A DNA stretch of 64,000 nt from Cytobacillus sp. IB215665 (GCF_033963835.1 NZ_JAXBME010000001.1:372001-436000), one strand, 5' to 3'. Counted from the first letter of the stretch, positions 34,904-45,475 are shown. Program-made: numbers and translations. Notes: generated by a model not told the origin, from the letters alone.

Positions 34904-36307
34904 TTATACTAGGCCTAGCCCTCTTACGATTTGTGCGATAATGAATGTTACCCCTACTGCGATGAGTGTAGGAATTAAGAACGATAGAAATGTCCATTTT
35001 GCACTTTTAGTTTCTTTATATATATTTACTAATGTTGTTCCACAAGGATAATGGAGTAATGAGAAAAGCATGACATTAAGGGCTGTTAACCAAGTCCATC
35101 CATTATCGATGAAGATATTCTTTAAAGAATTTAAATCTTCTACCTCTAGCATGGCACCTGTAGATAAATATCCCATTAATAAAATTGGCAAGACAATTTC
35201 ATTTGCTGGTAAGCCCAAAATAAATGCCATTAAGATAAATCCATCAAGCCCGAGCAGCTGTGCAAATGGGTCTAAGAAGTTGACAACATACATTAAGACA
35301 CTCGTATCCCCAATATAAATGTTTGCGAAGATCCATGTGAGTACACCTGCTGGTGCTGCGATAATAATTGCTCGTTTTAACACAAATAAAGATTTATCAA
35401 GTGTAGCTCTTACAATTGTATTCCAAAATTGTGGCTTACGATAAGGCGGTAGCTCTAAAGTATAGTGAGTTGGAACACCCTTTAACGCTGTTTTGGATAA
35501 TATCCACGATACTGATAACGTCACGACGATACCAAATAAGACGATACCCATAACAGTTGCTGCTGTAACAAGTGTGGCAGTACCTCCAGTGAAGCTTGCA
35601 GCCATAAACAATGATGCCATTAAAATAATTGTTGGCCAGCGTCCATTGCAAGGTACAAAATTATTAGTAAGAATTGCTAGCATTCTCTCCCGTGGAGATT
35701 CTATAATTCTAGTCGACATGATTGCCGCGGCATTACATCCAAAGCCCATCGCCATCGTTAACGATTGTTTTCCGTGTGCGCCGGCACGCTTGAATAACCG
35801 ATCCATATTAAATGCTACACGAGGTAAATACCCATAGTTTTCTAGTAAAGCAAAGACAGGGAAGAAAATCGCCATTGGCGGTAGCATGACGCTTATGACC
35901 CAAGACGTCCCTCTATATAGTCCTAATACTAAGACCCCATGTAACCAATCTGGTGCATTTACCGCATTAAATGCAGCCGTAATGTAACCTTCGATGGTGC
36001 CAAAAAATGTTGCTAGCATAGAAGATGGTACGTTCGCGCCTGCGATTGTTAGATAAAATATGAGCCCTAAAATTGCTAGCATAATCGGGAAACCCCAAAT
36101 AGGAGATGTGAGAATTTTATCTATCTTTTCAGATCTTTGAAATCTATCTTGCTGATCGAGCGTCAAAACATCTGATGTAATAGCATTTGATGTTTCATAA
36201 ATTTTTGATACAATTTGATCTCTCGTTCTATCGTCAGAGGAGCTCTCTGTTGCTTGGGCAAATAATTGATCAATGGCATCCTGGTTGAACTGGATTTGAC
36301 TCTGCAA
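34904..36307 (-). CDS. feoB: ferrous iron transporter FeoB, membrane part (split)
   Basis: A 467-residue membrane protein matching the C-terminal permease of FeoB: two Gate (nucleoside recognition) domains, about ten helices, the first Gate signature GFGCNAAAIMSTRIIES followed by NNFVPCNGRWP, and FLLGLPANEI-like FILGLPANEIVLPI, plus LLHYPCGTTL. It lacks the GTPase domain, which is encoded by the upstream overlapping gene. TTG 36307 is the start, with an excellent AAGGAGG (36315-36323) seven to nine bases upstream inside the GTPase gene, in a different frame. This argues for a genuine two-gene FeoB rather than a frameshift. Confidence 0.9.
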   Translation of the reverse strand: MQSQIQFNQDAIDQLFAQATESSSDDRTRDQIVSKIYETSNAITSDVLTLDQQDRFQRSEKIDKILTSPIWGFPIMLAILGLIFYLTIAGANVPSSMLATFFGTIEGYITAAFNAVNAPDWLHGVLVLGLYRGTSWVISVMLPPMAIFFPVFALLENYGYLPRVAFNMDRLFKRAGAHGKQSLTMAMGFGCNAAAIMSTRIIESPRERMLAILTNNFVPCNGRWPTIILMASLFMAASFTGGTATLVTAATVMGIVLFGIVVTLSVSWILSKTALKGVPTHYTLELPPYRKPQFWNTIVRATLDKSLFVLKRAIIIAAPAGVLTWIFANIYIGDTSVLMYVVNFLDPFAQLLGLDGFILMAFILGLPANEIVLPILLMGYLSTGAMLEVEDLNSLKNIFIDNGWTWLTALNVMLFSLLHYPCGTTLVNIYKETKSAKWTFLSFLIPTLIAVGVTFIIAQIVRGLGLV

Positions 36308-37001
36308 GGTGTTGAACCTCCTTCTGTCCTGTTAAATGTAGCTTAAGTTCTTCTATTAAACTCGTATCTCCGTCTAAAATACGCAGTGCAATCCATCTCA
36401 AAGGTAAGTTAGTGCCAAGCACATTTTGAATTTTTGGGATGAGGTTAGTAATCTCCTCCTCTAATTCATCGTTATATTGAATTTGGTATGGTTTAGTCTC
36501 AGTTTGTCCAAGGCACATTTTATTAATCTGATCTAACAAAGTATTAATACCTGTTTTGTTTCTGGCAGAGATTTTTACTACAGGTACCCCAAGAGTTCTA
36601 GCTAGTTTTTCTTCATTAATATGAATTCCTTTTCTCTTAGCTTCATCAATTAAATTGACACAGACAATTACTTGGCCTGTCATCTCCATAATTTGTAGCG
36701 CTAAATTTAAATTTCTTTTTAGCGCAGTTGCGTCTATAACAACGACTGTAACATCTGGCTTTTCAAACAATATATAATTCCTTGCAACTTCTTCGTCGGC
36801 TGAATTTGAGTATAATGAGTATGTTCCTGGTAAATCGATCACTTTAAATTGGTTTTCTTGATGTTCAAAATCTCCTTCCGCTCGTAACACTGTTTTTCCC
36901 GGCCAATTACCAGTATGTTGGCGTAAGCCAGTAAGAGTATTAAATAACGTGCTTTTTCCAGTATTGGGGTTCCCTGCGAGCGCAATAGTAAATGTACTCA
37001 A
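36270..37001 (-). CDS. feoB: FeoB GTPase domain protein (split FeoB)
   Basis: A 243-residue protein equal to the cytoplasmic G-protein part of FeoB. GTPase motifs are G1 GNPNTGKST (10-18), G2 in NWPGKT, G3 DLPGTYSL, G4 NLIDEAKR (a variant, Asn-Leu-Ile-Asp) and G5 ISARNKTG, followed by a helical linker ending in LTGQKEVQHL. It stops 38 bp after the start of the membrane gene, in another frame. Its start overlaps feoA by 4 bp. The two FeoB pieces presumably assemble at the membrane to drive Fe2+ uptake. Confidence 0.92.
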   Translation of the reverse strand: MSTFTIALAGNPNTGKSTLFNTLTGLRQHTGNWPGKTVLRAEGDFEHQENQFKVIDLPGTYSLYSNSADEEVARNYILFEKPDVTVVVIDATALKRNLNLALQIMEMTGQVIVCVNLIDEAKRKGIHINEEKLARTLGVPVVKISARNKTGINTLLDQINKMCLGQTETKPYQIQYNDELEEEITNLIPKIQNVLGTNLPLRWIALRILDGDTSLIEELKLHLTGQKEVQHLAESNPVQPGCH

Positions 37002-37258
37002 CGTGATTCCCCTCCTATTTTCGTAGCATAAATTTTAGAGCTTTCTTCTTTTCTTAAGGCAATGACAGTGTCACTGACCGCAAATGCAATTGGATCACCC
37101 AAAGGGCTGCGCTGTAGGACTTTTACGGTCGCTCCAGGAACGAAGCCCAAATCTAGTAATCTTCTTCTCATTGTTCCGGAGATATCTAACCGATCAATTT
37201 TTACTTCATCTCCAGATGTAAAATGGTACAATTCATTTATTTTATTGGATATACACAT
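36998..37258 (-). CDS. feoA: ferrous iron transport protein FeoA
   Basis: An 86-residue cytoplasmic SH3-like protein that supports FeoB. Family features: GDEVKIDRLDISGTMRRRLL, DLGFVPGATVKVLQRSPLGDP and IALRKEESSKI. ATG 37258 was chosen because AGGGGGAA lies just upstream; the frame continues 19 codons further without a site. First gene of feoA-feoB(GTPase)-feoB(membrane). Promoter 37327-37355 drives it. No Fur box was recognised by eye. Confidence 0.92.
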   Translation of the reverse strand: MCISNKINELYHFTSGDEVKIDRLDISGTMRRRLLDLGFVPGATVKVLQRSPLGDPIAFAVSDTVIALRKEESSKIYATKIGGESR

Positions 37259-37326
37259 GAATATTCCCCCTAGCCTAAATGTATGGGTGAAACTTAATAT
37301 GTTTCCCTCGACCAACTTTTAATTAC

Positions 37327-37355
37327 ATCATATGTAGTAAGTGCCTAATTGTCAA
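37327..37355 (-). promoter_or_regulatory. sigma-A promoter of the feo operon
   Basis: On the minus strand TTGACA (37350-37355) and TATGAT (37327-37332) are 17 bp apart, about 70 bp before feoA. Confidence 0.7.
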
Positions 37356-37425
37356 ATTTTTTTAGTAAATTGCAAGAATTTTATTGACGATTATAAGACA
37401 GCTATGGTAGTTTTAAATCAAATTA

Positions 37426-37454
37426 TTGTCAATATGAACATATGTACATATAAA
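37426..37454 (+). promoter_or_regulatory. arsR/zntA promoter with SmtB/CzrA-type operator
   Basis: TTGTCA (37426-37431) and TATAAA (37449-37454) enclose a 17-bp spacer that lies within ATATGAACATATGTACATAT (37432-37451), an 18-of-20 palindrome matching the 12-2-12 operator of SmtB/CzrA-type ArsR repressors. Binding of the repressor encoded just downstream would block the promoter. Confidence 0.8.
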
Positions 37455-37479
37455 TATTATAGAAAAGGTGTGATATTGA

Positions 37480-37812
37480 ATGACTGACAAAAAAGATCAC
37501 ATTGATATAAAAACAGCTTATGAGGAATTAGATGAAGAAACGTTATTTATCGTTTCTCAAACGTTCAAAGCGTTATCTGATCCTACAAGAATACGAATTC
37601 TCCATTTGTTATCAGCTCAAGAATGCTCAGTAAATGAAATTGCTGATAAATTGGGCTTACTGCAATCAACTGTATCTCATCAACTACGCTTTTTAAAAAA
37701 TTTACGATTAGTGAAATACAGAAGAGCAGGCACCACTTTATTCTATTCTCAAGACGATGAACATGTAATGGATATTCTTGAACAAACTATAAACCATGCT
37801 CTACATCATTAG
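37480..37812 (+). CDS. czrA: ArsR/SmtB family metal-sensing repressor, CzrA-type
   Basis: A 110-residue winged-helix repressor: [17 protein letters not shown], the recognition helix [13 protein letters not shown] and the wing [11 protein letters not shown]. Asp93, His95, His106 and His109 reproduce exactly the 2-11-3 spacing of the alpha-5 zinc site of CzrA (Asp84, His86, His97, His100), so Zn2+ is the expected signal. The single Cys50 does not form a CadC-type site. It is followed 22 bp later by the metal-exporting ATPase gene. Confidence 0.9.
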   Translation: MTDKKDHIDIKTAYEELDEETLFIVSQTFKALSDPTRIRILHLLSAQECSVNEIADKLGLLQSTVSHQLRFLKNLRLVKYRRAGTTLFYSQDDEHVMDILEQTINHALHH

Positions 37813-37834
37813 AATAGTAAAAAGGAGCTAGACA

Positions 37835-39901
37835 ATGAAAGAGTATAAAATTGAAGGTTTGAGCTGCGCGAATTGTGCAGCTGATATGGAAAAGCAGATT
37901 AAAGGGCTAGATCATGGTGAATCAGCTGCCTTATTATACAACTCGTCTAAGTTAAAGGTTGATGAAAGTATCGACCTCAACAAAGTTAAAAAAATTCTTG
38001 CTAGTGATGGTGCAGCCCTTATAACAACAGAAGGTCACGATCATTCACATACCCATTCCCATGGTACAAATAAAATAAAGATGTACTTAGGGATTTCTAC
38101 GACGTTATTTTTGTTAACCATTTTATTGGAATCATCAATACCAACTCTACTAGCTGTTTCATTATATCTTGTGGCAATTGTCATCAGCGGATATCAAACA
38201 TTTATAAAAGGGGCTAAAAACTTAGTTCGTTTTAAATTCAATATTGATACGTTAATGACGATCGCTTTAATTGGAGCAATTTCAATTGGTGAATGGAAGG
38301 AAGCGACAATTGTTGCCATCTTGTTCGGTTTAAATGAATACCTTGAAGGTCTCGGTATGGAAAAGGCCAGAAAATCAATGGAGAAATTACTACAAGTTGC
38401 TCCAAAAGATGCAATATTAATTACGAATGGTATTGAACAAGTCGTTCCTATTTCAACTTTAACAGAAGATGACATCGTCCTTGTGAAGCCTGGGGCAAAA
38501 ATACCATCTGATGGTGTCGTAATTGATGGTAAAAGCTCGGTAAACGAAGCAGCGATTACTGGTGAATCATTACCAGTAGAAAAAGAAGCAAGCACCAATG
38601 TGTTTGGTGGCAGCATTAATAATGAAGGTGTCCTTAAGGTGAAGATTTTAAAAGCATATGAGGATTCATCCTTGGCCAAAATCTTACACCTTGTGCAAGA
38701 AGCACAGGAAACGAAGACACCAACTGAGCAGTTTATTAACAAATTTGCTAAGTACTATACACCAATTATAATGATCATTTCTTTACTTGTTATGGTTGTA
38801 CCCCCATTGTTATTCGGGGATGCTTGGGGGCCATGGTTTTATCAAGGTTTAGCTGTGTTAATCGTAGGCTGCCCTTGTGCATTAATATTATCTTCACCAA
38901 TTGCGATAGTATCTGGGATTACACGCAACGCACGGAACGGTATTCTCGTAAAAGGCGGTGTTTTCCTAGAGCAGTTAGGGAAAATTGAATCCATTGCATT
39001 TGATAAAACAGGTACGTTAACAAAAGGACAGCCTCACGTAGAAACAATTATCGAGTATGATAACAATTTGTTAAGCATTGCAGGAGCTGTTGAAAGTAAA
39101 TCTTCACATCCATTAGCAAAAGCGATCATGAAAAAGTTTGCTGAAAAAGAAATAGCTTACGTTGAGGCAGATGATATAGAAACGGCAACTGGACGTGGTG
39201 TCATTGCGAAAATTAGTGACAAAACTTATTTTGTCGGTAATGAAAAAAGTATGCCTCACATACACTTTGATGAAAATAAACAGTTAGATATTGATCGCCT
39301 AAAGAGCGAAGGGCTCACACTAGTTATCGTCGCTGATCAACAGCATGTGTTAGGAATCTTTGGTATATCTGACGAGATACGTGAGGAAAGTAAAGTTGTT
39401 ATGAAAGAGCTCCACAAAAAGGGTATAAAACATACAATTATGCTTACGGGTGATCACGGGAAAACAGCTGAAAAGGTAGCTAGAATAGTAGGCGTAACAG
39501 ATTTTTACGCAAACCTTCTTCCAGAAGAAAAAGTAGATAAAATAAGAAATATACATGAGCATGGACAAGTAGCGATGATTGGTGACGGTATAAATGATGC
39601 ACCTGCTCTAGCGGTCGCTGATCTTGGCATAGCGATGGGAAAAGGAACAGATAGTGCGATTGAAACGGCTGATATTGTTTTAATGCAAGACCATCTAGGT
39701 AAACTGCCCAGTGCTGTATCCATTGCGAAAAAGGTGAATAGAACGATTAAACTTAATATCACTTTAGCACTAGGGTTAAAAGTCATTGCGCTTTTATTAA
39801 CAATCCCTGGCTGGCTAACTTTATGGATTGCCATTCTAGCAGACATGGGCGCCACAATCCTCGTGACACTCATTAGCTTAACAATTATGCTAGAAAAATA
39901 A
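37835..39901 (+). CDS. cadA: heavy-metal P1B-type ATPase (Zn/Cd/Pb exporter)
   Basis: A 688-residue exporter with an N-terminal HMA domain (Cys13-Ala-Asn-Cys within GLSCANCAADME), a His-rich linker (HDHSHTHSHG, about 67-76), eight helices, the TGES actuator loop, CPC in the membrane (VGCPCALILSSP), the phosphorylation site DKTGTLT, the SSHPLAK motif, TGDHGKT and GDGINDAPAL. The CPC motif and the zinc-sensing partner point to Zn2+/Cd2+/Pb2+ efflux. It forms an operon with the CzrA-like repressor, ending in a GGGTCTGAC-type hairpin. Confidence 0.94.
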   Translation: MKEYKIEGLSCANCAADMEKQIKGLDHGESAALLYNSSKLKVDESIDLNKVKKILASDGAALITTEGHDHSHTHSHGTNKIKMYLGISTTLFLLTILLESSIPTLLAVSLYLVAIVISGYQTFIKGAKNLVRFKFNIDTLMTIALIGAISIGEWKEATIVAILFGLNEYLEGLGMEKARKSMEKLLQVAPKDAILITNGIEQVVPISTLTEDDIVLVKPGAKIPSDGVVIDGKSSVNEAAITGESLPVEKEASTNVFGGSINNEGVLKVKILKAYEDSSLAKILHLVQEAQETKTPTEQFINKFAKYYTPIIMIISLLVMVVPPLLFGDAWGPWFYQGLAVLIVGCPCALILSSPIAIVSGITRNARNGILVKGGVFLEQLGKIESIAFDKTGTLTKGQPHVETIIEYDNNLLSIAGAVESKSSHPLAKAIMKKFAEKEIAYVEADDIETATGRGVIAKISDKTYFVGNEKSMPHIHFDENKQLDIDRLKSEGLTLVIVADQQHVLGIFGISDEIREESKVVMKELHKKGIKHTIMLTGDHGKTAEKVARIVGVTDFYANLLPEEKVDKIRNIHEHGQVAMIGDGINDAPALAVADLGIAMGKGTDSAIETADIVLMQDHLGKLPSAVSIAKKVNRTIKLNITLALGLKVIALLLTIPGWLTLWIAILADMGATILVTLISLTIMLEK

Positions 39902-39963
39902 GGGGTCTGACTCCCGCTGCGTTAATGTGTTGTAGCAGCTAGGGTCAGACCCTATAGTTTTGT
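39901..39963 (+). terminator. GGTCTGAC-type hairpin after cadA-like gene
   Basis: AGGGGTCTGAC...GCTGC pairs with GCAG...AGGGTCAGACCCT around an 11-base loop, followed by ATAGTTTTG. Similar in arms, loop word GTTAA and tail to the element at 34587-34640. Confidence 0.7.
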
Positions 39964-40324
39964 ATAATGATGTAGAATTAATTCAGTAATAAGAAAGTTT
40001 TTGCGGAAATACAAATACTCCTATTGTAGAGATGAGAGCATAATTATCCCCATCTATCAGAAATGTATAGCTCAAGAAAGCTGCTATTATAAAATAAATA
40101 CCATACTATTGGATGAGAAAATGAAGCTTTTTCTTAAGTGTAAGTTACAATTTATTGATGTTTACCTTTCCCTGTGCTTGCTAAGTTTTCTTTAAAACTC
40201 TACATAATGCCATTCTACGATAAATAACAGAAACCTCTAAAAAATATACGAGGAGCGATACCCCGAGTGCAAACCTAGAAGTTATCCATTTAATATCATT
40301 TTCATCCATTTTAATCTTGTATCA

Positions 40325-40475
40325 ATAAAAAATGTTGTTTCGTACTAACATATAAACAAGTACACAACTAGAGTTTCGCGGCATCTTTTCTTCTATAAAA
40401 CGATGACTGTTAAGTAAAATGATGTTTTAATCTTCAATTATAGCAACTATTGCGACAAAGTTTACGAAAGGTGCC
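40325..40475 (-). mobile_element. MITE-like inverted-repeat element
   Basis: Reverse orientation: AATGTTGTTTCGTACTAACA, CACAACTAGAGTTTCGCGGC, ATCTTTTCTTCTATAAAACG and GACAAAGTTTACGAAAGGTG CCC in family order. The outermost bases of one terminus are lost. Confidence 0.75.
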
Positions 40476-40518
40476 CTGTTATTTTCTTTCTTTAAAGTAA
40501 TGGTGATTTGTTAAAAAA

Positions 40519-40532
40519 CGAATATAAGTTCG
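40519..40532 (+). promoter_or_regulatory. LexA (DinR) SOS box of uvrBA
   Basis: CGAATATAAGTTCG differs from the Bacillus LexA consensus CGAAC-N4-GTTCG at a single half-site base. It lies just upstream of a TTGTTT...TACAAT promoter (40538-40568, spacing 19) before uvrB, consistent with SOS control. Confidence 0.75.
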
Positions 40533-40608
40533 TATTTTTGTTTAATTAATGATAAAATATGGTACAATGATAATACAACTACTACGGGATTGGGGGCTTT
40601 CGTCAAAA

Positions 40609-42585
40609 ATGGATCAGTTCGAGTTAGTCTCAGCTTTTAAACCGTCTGGTGACCAGCCACAGGCAATTACTGAAATTGTAGACGGTATTACACAAAAGAA
40701 AAAGCATCAAACATTATTAGGGGCAACTGGTACGGGAAAAACGTTTACGATCTCTAATGTAATTAAGGAAGTTAATAAACCTACTTTAATTATTGCTCAT
40801 AATAAAACGCTTGCAGGACAGCTATATAGTGAGTTTAAAGAGTTTTTTCCTAATAATGCTGTGGAATATTTTGTTAGTTATTATGACTATTATCAACCTG
40901 AAGCGTATGTTCCACAAACCGATACTTTTATTGAAAAGGACGCCAGTATAAACGATGAAATTGATAAGCTGCGTCACTCAGCAACTTCTTCATTACTTGA
41001 ACGGAAGGACGTTATTATTATTGCGAGTGTATCTTGCATATATGGTCTAGGTTCCCCAGAGGAATATAGTGAGCTCGTCGTGTCATTACGTGTTGGAATG
41101 GAAATAGAGCGTGATCAAATGCTTAGAAAACTCGTCGATGTTCAATATGACAGAAATGATATTGACTTTAAGAGAGGAACGTTTCGGGTACGTGGAGACG
41201 TAGTTGAAATCTTTCCAGCATCACGAGACGAACATTGTATACGCATAGAATTTTTTGGAGATGAGATTGATCGTATACGTGAAGTCGACGCTTTAACAGG
41301 GGAAATTATCGGTGAGCGTGAACACGTGGCTATTTTTCCTGCATCACATTTCGTAACACGAGAAGAAAAAATGCAAATTGCCATGAAAAATATTGAACAA
41401 GAACTTGAAGAGCGTTTGAAAGAGCTTCGTGACGATGACAAATTACTTGAAGCCCAAAGAATTGAGCAACGTACTAGATATGATCTGGAAATGATGAGGG
41501 AAATGGGTTTTTGTTCTGGAATTGAAAATTATTCGCGGCATTTAACACTCCGTGAAGCGGGATCCACACCATATACGCTGATTGATTATTTTCCTGATGA
41601 TTTTCTAATTGTTATTGACGAATCACATGTGTCATTACCACAAATTCGAGGTATGTTTAACGGTGATAAAGCTCGAAAGCAGATGCTTGTAGATCATGGT
41701 TTTCGGTTGCCATCAGCATTAGATAACCGCCCGTTACGTTTTGAAGAGTTTGAGGAGCATGTGAACCAAATAGTCTATGTATCAGCAACACCTGGTCCTT
41801 ATGAATTGGAGCATTCTCCTGAAATGGTTCAACAGATTATTCGCCCAACAGGGTTATTAGATCCATTAATCGATGTGCGCCCAATTGAAGGACAAATTGA
41901 TGACCTTATCGGGGAAATTCAAGTGCGTATAGCGAGAAAAGAACGCGTGCTAGTTACAACATTGACAAAGAAAATGTCAGAGGACCTAACAGATTACCTC
42001 AAAGAAATAGGCATAAAAGTTACATATCTCCACTCAGAAATTAAAACGCTTGAACGAATAGAGATTATACGTGATCTCCGACTTGGTAAATTTGATGTAC
42101 TCGTTGGTATAAATTTATTAAGGGAAGGTTTAGATATACCAGAAGTTTCTCTAGTTACTATTTTAGACGCCGATAAAGAAGGATTCTTAAGATCGGAAAG
42201 GTCGCTAATCCAGACAATGGGAAGGGCTGCACGTAATGAAAACGGTAGAGTCATTATGTATGCCGATCATGTGACCAATTCAATGGATATTGCCATTAAA
42301 GAGACGAAGCGGCGTCGTGAAATACAAGAAGCTCATAACAAAAAGCACGGCATTACGCCAAAAACAATAAGAAAAGAAGTCCGAGATGTCATACAGGCAA
42401 CTTATGCAGCGGAAAATCAAGAAACATACGAAACAAACAAACCAAAAGTAAAAATGACCAAAACAGAACGACAAAAGCTAATTGCAGATATGGAAAAAGA
42501 AATGAAGGATGCTGCAAAAGCACTCCACTTCGAACGTGCAGCTGAACTGCGTGACATATTGATCGAGTTAAAAGCGGAAGGATGA
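40609..42585 (+). CDS. uvrB: excinuclease ABC subunit UvrB
   Basis: Damage-verifying helicase of nucleotide excision repair. From ATG 40609 the protein has 658 residues, the family's usual size. It shows Walker A GATGTGKT (38-45), the DNA-binding beta hairpin [16 protein letters not shown], the helicase motif QTMGRAARN and a C-terminal UVR motif ([17 protein letters not shown]). A longer frame opens at 40549, but the family N-terminus [14 protein letters not shown] fits the later start. uvrA follows ten bases on. Confidence 0.97.
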   Translation: MDQFELVSAFKPSGDQPQAITEIVDGITQKKKHQTLLGATGTGKTFTISNVIKEVNKPTLIIAHNKTLAGQLYSEFKEFFPNNAVEYFVSYYDYYQPEAYVPQTDTFIEKDASINDEIDKLRHSATSSLLERKDVIIIASVSCIYGLGSPEEYSELVVSLRVGMEIERDQMLRKLVDVQYDRNDIDFKRGTFRVRGDVVEIFPASRDEHCIRIEFFGDEIDRIREVDALTGEIIGEREHVAIFPASHFVTREEKMQIAMKNIEQELEERLKELRDDDKLLEAQRIEQRTRYDLEMMREMGFCSGIENYSRHLTLREAGSTPYTLIDYFPDDFLIVIDESHVSLPQIRGMFNGDKARKQMLVDHGFRLPSALDNRPLRFEEFEEHVNQIVYVSATPGPYELEHSPEMVQQIIRPTGLLDPLIDVRPIEGQIDDLIGEIQVRIARKERVLVTTLTKKMSEDLTDYLKEIGIKVTYLHSEIKTLERIEIIRDLRLGKFDVLVGINLLREGLDIPEVSLVTILDADKEGFLRSERSLIQTMGRAARNENGRVIMYADHVTNSMDIAIKETKRRREIQEAHNKKHGITPKTIRKEVRDVIQATYAAENQETYETNKPKVKMTKTERQKLIADMEKEMKDAAKALHFERAAELRDILIELKAEG

Positions 42586-42595
42586 AAATAAGAGC

Positions 42596-45475
42596 ATGGT
42601 AAAGGATAAAATCATTGTCAAAGGAGCTAGAGCTCATAATTTAAAAGACATCGACGTCACAATACCAAGAGACCAGCTTGTTGTCTTAACTGGTCTCTCT
42701 GGTTCAGGTAAATCTTCGTTAGCATTTGATACCATTTATGCGGAAGGTCAACGGCGCTATGTTGAATCATTATCAGCATATGCACGTCAATTCTTAGGAC
42801 AAATGGACAAACCTGATGTCGATGCAATCGATGGGCTTTCTCCAGCCATATCGATAGACCAAAAAACGACAAGTCGTAACCCTCGATCAACAGTCGGTAC
42901 AGTTACTGAAATATATGATTATTTAAGGCTATTATATGCTCGTGTAGGACGTCCAGTATGTCCTAATCATCATATAGAAATTACATCTCAAACGATAGAG
43001 CAGATGGTTGATCGCATTTTGCAATACCCTGAGAGAACGAAAATGCAAGTTCTTGCTCCAATCGTTTCCGGGCGTAAAGGGACACATGTGAAGACTTTTG
43101 AGGAAATTAAAAAACAGGGCTATGTTCGTGTTCGTGTTGATGGTGAAATGACTGAGCTTACAGAAAATATAACATTAGAAAAAAACAAAAAGCACTCAAT
43201 TGAAATCGTCATCGATCGGATTGTCATAAAGGATGGCATTGCTTCAAGGCTATCAGATTCGCTAGAAACCGCATTGAAGTTAGGTGAAGGTAAAGTAATC
43301 ATTGACGTAATAGGCGAAGAGGAGCTGTTATTTAGTGAGCTTCACGCATGCCCACATTGTGGATTTTCAATAGGGGAATTGGAGCCGAGAATGTTTTCAT
43401 TCAACAGTCCATTTGGAGCGTGTCCAAGTTGTGATGGACTAGGTACTAAGCTTGAAGTAGATCTTAATTTAGTTATTCCTAATTGGGATCTATCATTACT
43501 AGAACATGCTATTGCTCCGTGGGAACCACAAAGCTCTCAATACTACCCTCAATTATTAAAGGCTGTTTGTGATCATTACGGAATAGATATGAATGTCCCA
43601 GTAAAGGACATACCTAAGCATTTGTTTGAGAAAGTACTGCATGGTAGTGGGAATGAAGAGATATATTTCCGTTATGAAAATGACTTTGGTCAAGTGCGTG
43701 AAAATCATATTATTTTTGAAGGGGTTATACCTAATATTGAGCGTAGATATCGTGAAACGAGCTCGGATTATATTCGTGAGCAAATGGAAAAGTATATGGC
43801 ACAGCAGTCTTGCCCAACGTGTAAAAGCTATCGCTTAAAGAAAGAAAGTTTAGCTGTATTAATAGATCAAAAGCATATTGGTGAAATTACTTCTTTTTCT
43901 ATTACAGAAGCGCTAGATTTCTTTGAGAACCTTAAACTGACTGACAAAGAAATGACAATAGCTAACATGATTTTACGAGAGATTAGTGAGCGCTTAGGCT
44001 TTTTAAACAATGTTGGACTAGATTATTTAACTTTACACCGGTCAGCTGGAACACTTTCTGGAGGAGAAGCCCAAAGAATACGTTTAGCGACACAGATTGG
44101 ATCAAGGTTAACAGGTGTTTTATATATTCTAGATGAACCTTCAATTGGTTTACATCAGCGTGATAACGATCGTCTTATACAAACATTAAAAAACATGAGA
44201 GATATCGGTAATACATTAATCGTCGTGGAACACGACGAGGATACTATGTTAGCAGCTGACCATTTAATTGATATCGGCCCAGGCGCAGGAATCCACGGAG
44301 GACAGGTTGTTTCTGCAGGTACGCCTGAAGAAGTTATGAATGACCCACAATCATTAACTGGCCAATACTTGTCGGGAATCAAGTTTATTCCTCTGCCAAC
44401 AGAACGTCGTAAACCTGATGGTCGTTATATTGAAATCGTTGGTGCAAAGGAAAATAACTTAAAAAATGCGAAAGTCAAAATTCCTTTAGGCACATTTATA
44501 TCTGTTACAGGTGTGTCTGGATCAGGGAAGAGTACACTGATTAACGAGGTTTTACACAAATCGTTAGCTCAAAAGCTTCACAAGGCAAAATCAAGGCCTG
44601 GTGAGCATAAAGAAATCAAAGGAATAGAATATTTGGATAAGGTTATTGACATTGATCAATCACCAATCGGCCGAACTCCACGTTCAAACCCAGCTACATA
44701 TACAGGTGTGTTTGATGATATTAGGGATGTATTTGCCGCTACAAATGAAGCAAAGGTTAGAGGATATAAAAAAGGACGTTTTAGCTTTAATGTTAAAGGT
44801 GGTCGCTGTGAAGCGTGCCGTGGTGACGGAATTATAAAAATTGAAATGCACTTCTTACCTGACGTTTATGTTCCTTGTGAGGTATGTCATGGGAAACGCT
44901 ATAATCGCGAAACTTTAGAAGTGAGGTATAAGGATAAGAATATATCAGAGATATTAGAAATGACAGTAGAAGATTCACTCTCTTTCTTTGAAAATATTCC
45001 TAAAATCAGGCGGAAGCTTCAAACGATCTACGATGTTGGTCTAGGCTATATTACGCTTGGACAGCCTGCTACGACATTATCAGGCGGTGAGGCTCAGCGG
45101 GTAAAATTAGCATCGGAACTACACCGACGTTCAACGGGAAGGTCTCTGTATATTTTAGACGAGCCAACGACTGGTTTACATGTAGATGATATTTCACGGT
45201 TATTAAAGGTACTTCAAAGACTAGTAGAAAATGGAGATACCGTTTTAGTAATTGAACATAACCTAGATATTATTAAAGCTGCTGATTATCTAATTGACCT
45301 TGGCCCTGAAGGTGGAGATAAAGGTGGAAAAATTATTGCAACAGGTACACCAGAACAGGTAGTTAAGCAAGACACTTCTTATACTGGAAGATATTTAAAG
45401 CCTATTCTAGAACGAGATCGAAAGCGTATGGAAGAAATTATAAAAGAAAAAGAGGAGCTCGTTCTGAAAAAATAA
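42596..45475 (+). CDS. uvrA: excinuclease ABC subunit UvrA
   Basis: DNA-damage recognition ATPase that loads UvrB. The 959 residues hold two ABC modules: Walker [10 protein letters not shown] (about 31-39) and GVSGSGKST (about 639-647), signatures LSGGEAQR twice, and zinc modules with CPHC...CPSC, CPTC and CEAC...CEVC. Start ATG 42596 gives the family N-terminus [16 protein letters not shown]. It is co-transcribed with uvrB under the LexA box. Confidence 0.98.
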   Translation: MVKDKIIVKGARAHNLKDIDVTIPRDQLVVLTGLSGSGKSSLAFDTIYAEGQRRYVESLSAYARQFLGQMDKPDVDAIDGLSPAISIDQKTTSRNPRSTVGTVTEIYDYLRLLYARVGRPVCPNHHIEITSQTIEQMVDRILQYPERTKMQVLAPIVSGRKGTHVKTFEEIKKQGYVRVRVDGEMTELTENITLEKNKKHSIEIVIDRIVIKDGIASRLSDSLETALKLGEGKVIIDVIGEEELLFSELHACPHCGFSIGELEPRMFSFNSPFGACPSCDGLGTKLEVDLNLVIPNWDLSLLEHAIAPWEPQSSQYYPQLLKAVCDHYGIDMNVPVKDIPKHLFEKVLHGSGNEEIYFRYENDFGQVRENHIIFEGVIPNIERRYRETSSDYIREQMEKYMAQQSCPTCKSYRLKKESLAVLIDQKHIGEITSFSITEALDFFENLKLTDKEMTIANMILREISERLGFLNNVGLDYLTLHRSAGTLSGGEAQRIRLATQIGSRLTGVLYILDEPSIGLHQRDNDRLIQTLKNMRDIGNTLIVVEHDEDTMLAADHLIDIGPGAGIHGGQVVSAGTPEEVMNDPQSLTGQYLSGIKFIPLPTERRKPDGRYIEIVGAKENNLKNAKVKIPLGTFISVTGVSGSGKSTLINEVLHKSLAQKLHKAKSRPGEHKEIKGIEYLDKVIDIDQSPIGRTPRSNPATYTGVFDDIRDVFAATNEAKVRGYKKGRFSFNVKGGRCEACRGDGIIKIEMHFLPDVYVPCEVCHGKRYNRETLEVRYKDKNISEILEMTVEDSLSFFENIPKIRRKLQTIYDVGLGYITLGQPATTLSGGEAQRVKLASELHRRSTGRSLYILDEPTTGLHVDDISRLLKVLQRLVENGDTVLVIEHNLDIIKAADYLIDLGPEGGDKGGKIIATGTPEQVVKQDTSYTGRYLKPILERDRKRMEEIIKEKEELVLKK

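Larger units (their letters stand above)
39964..40608. other. spacer before uvrB
   Basis: The first 360 bp shows no supported gene; one frame of 64 codons lacks a start site. A dispersed element occupies 40325-40475, and the LexA-type box and promoter of uvrB follow. Confidence 0.4.

Noticed and set aside
36270-36307. feoB split as a simple frameshift error
   Set aside because: A strong AAGGAGG and TTG start at the right distance inside the upstream gene favour a real second start; the read data to exclude an error are not available.
37259-37425. Fur box in the feo promoter region
   Set aside because: I found no sequence close to TGATAATNATTATCA; control by iron cannot be supported from the sequence.
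40001-40195. 64-codon frame after the metal ATPase gene
   Set aside because: No start site, codon use unlike neighbours, no domain.
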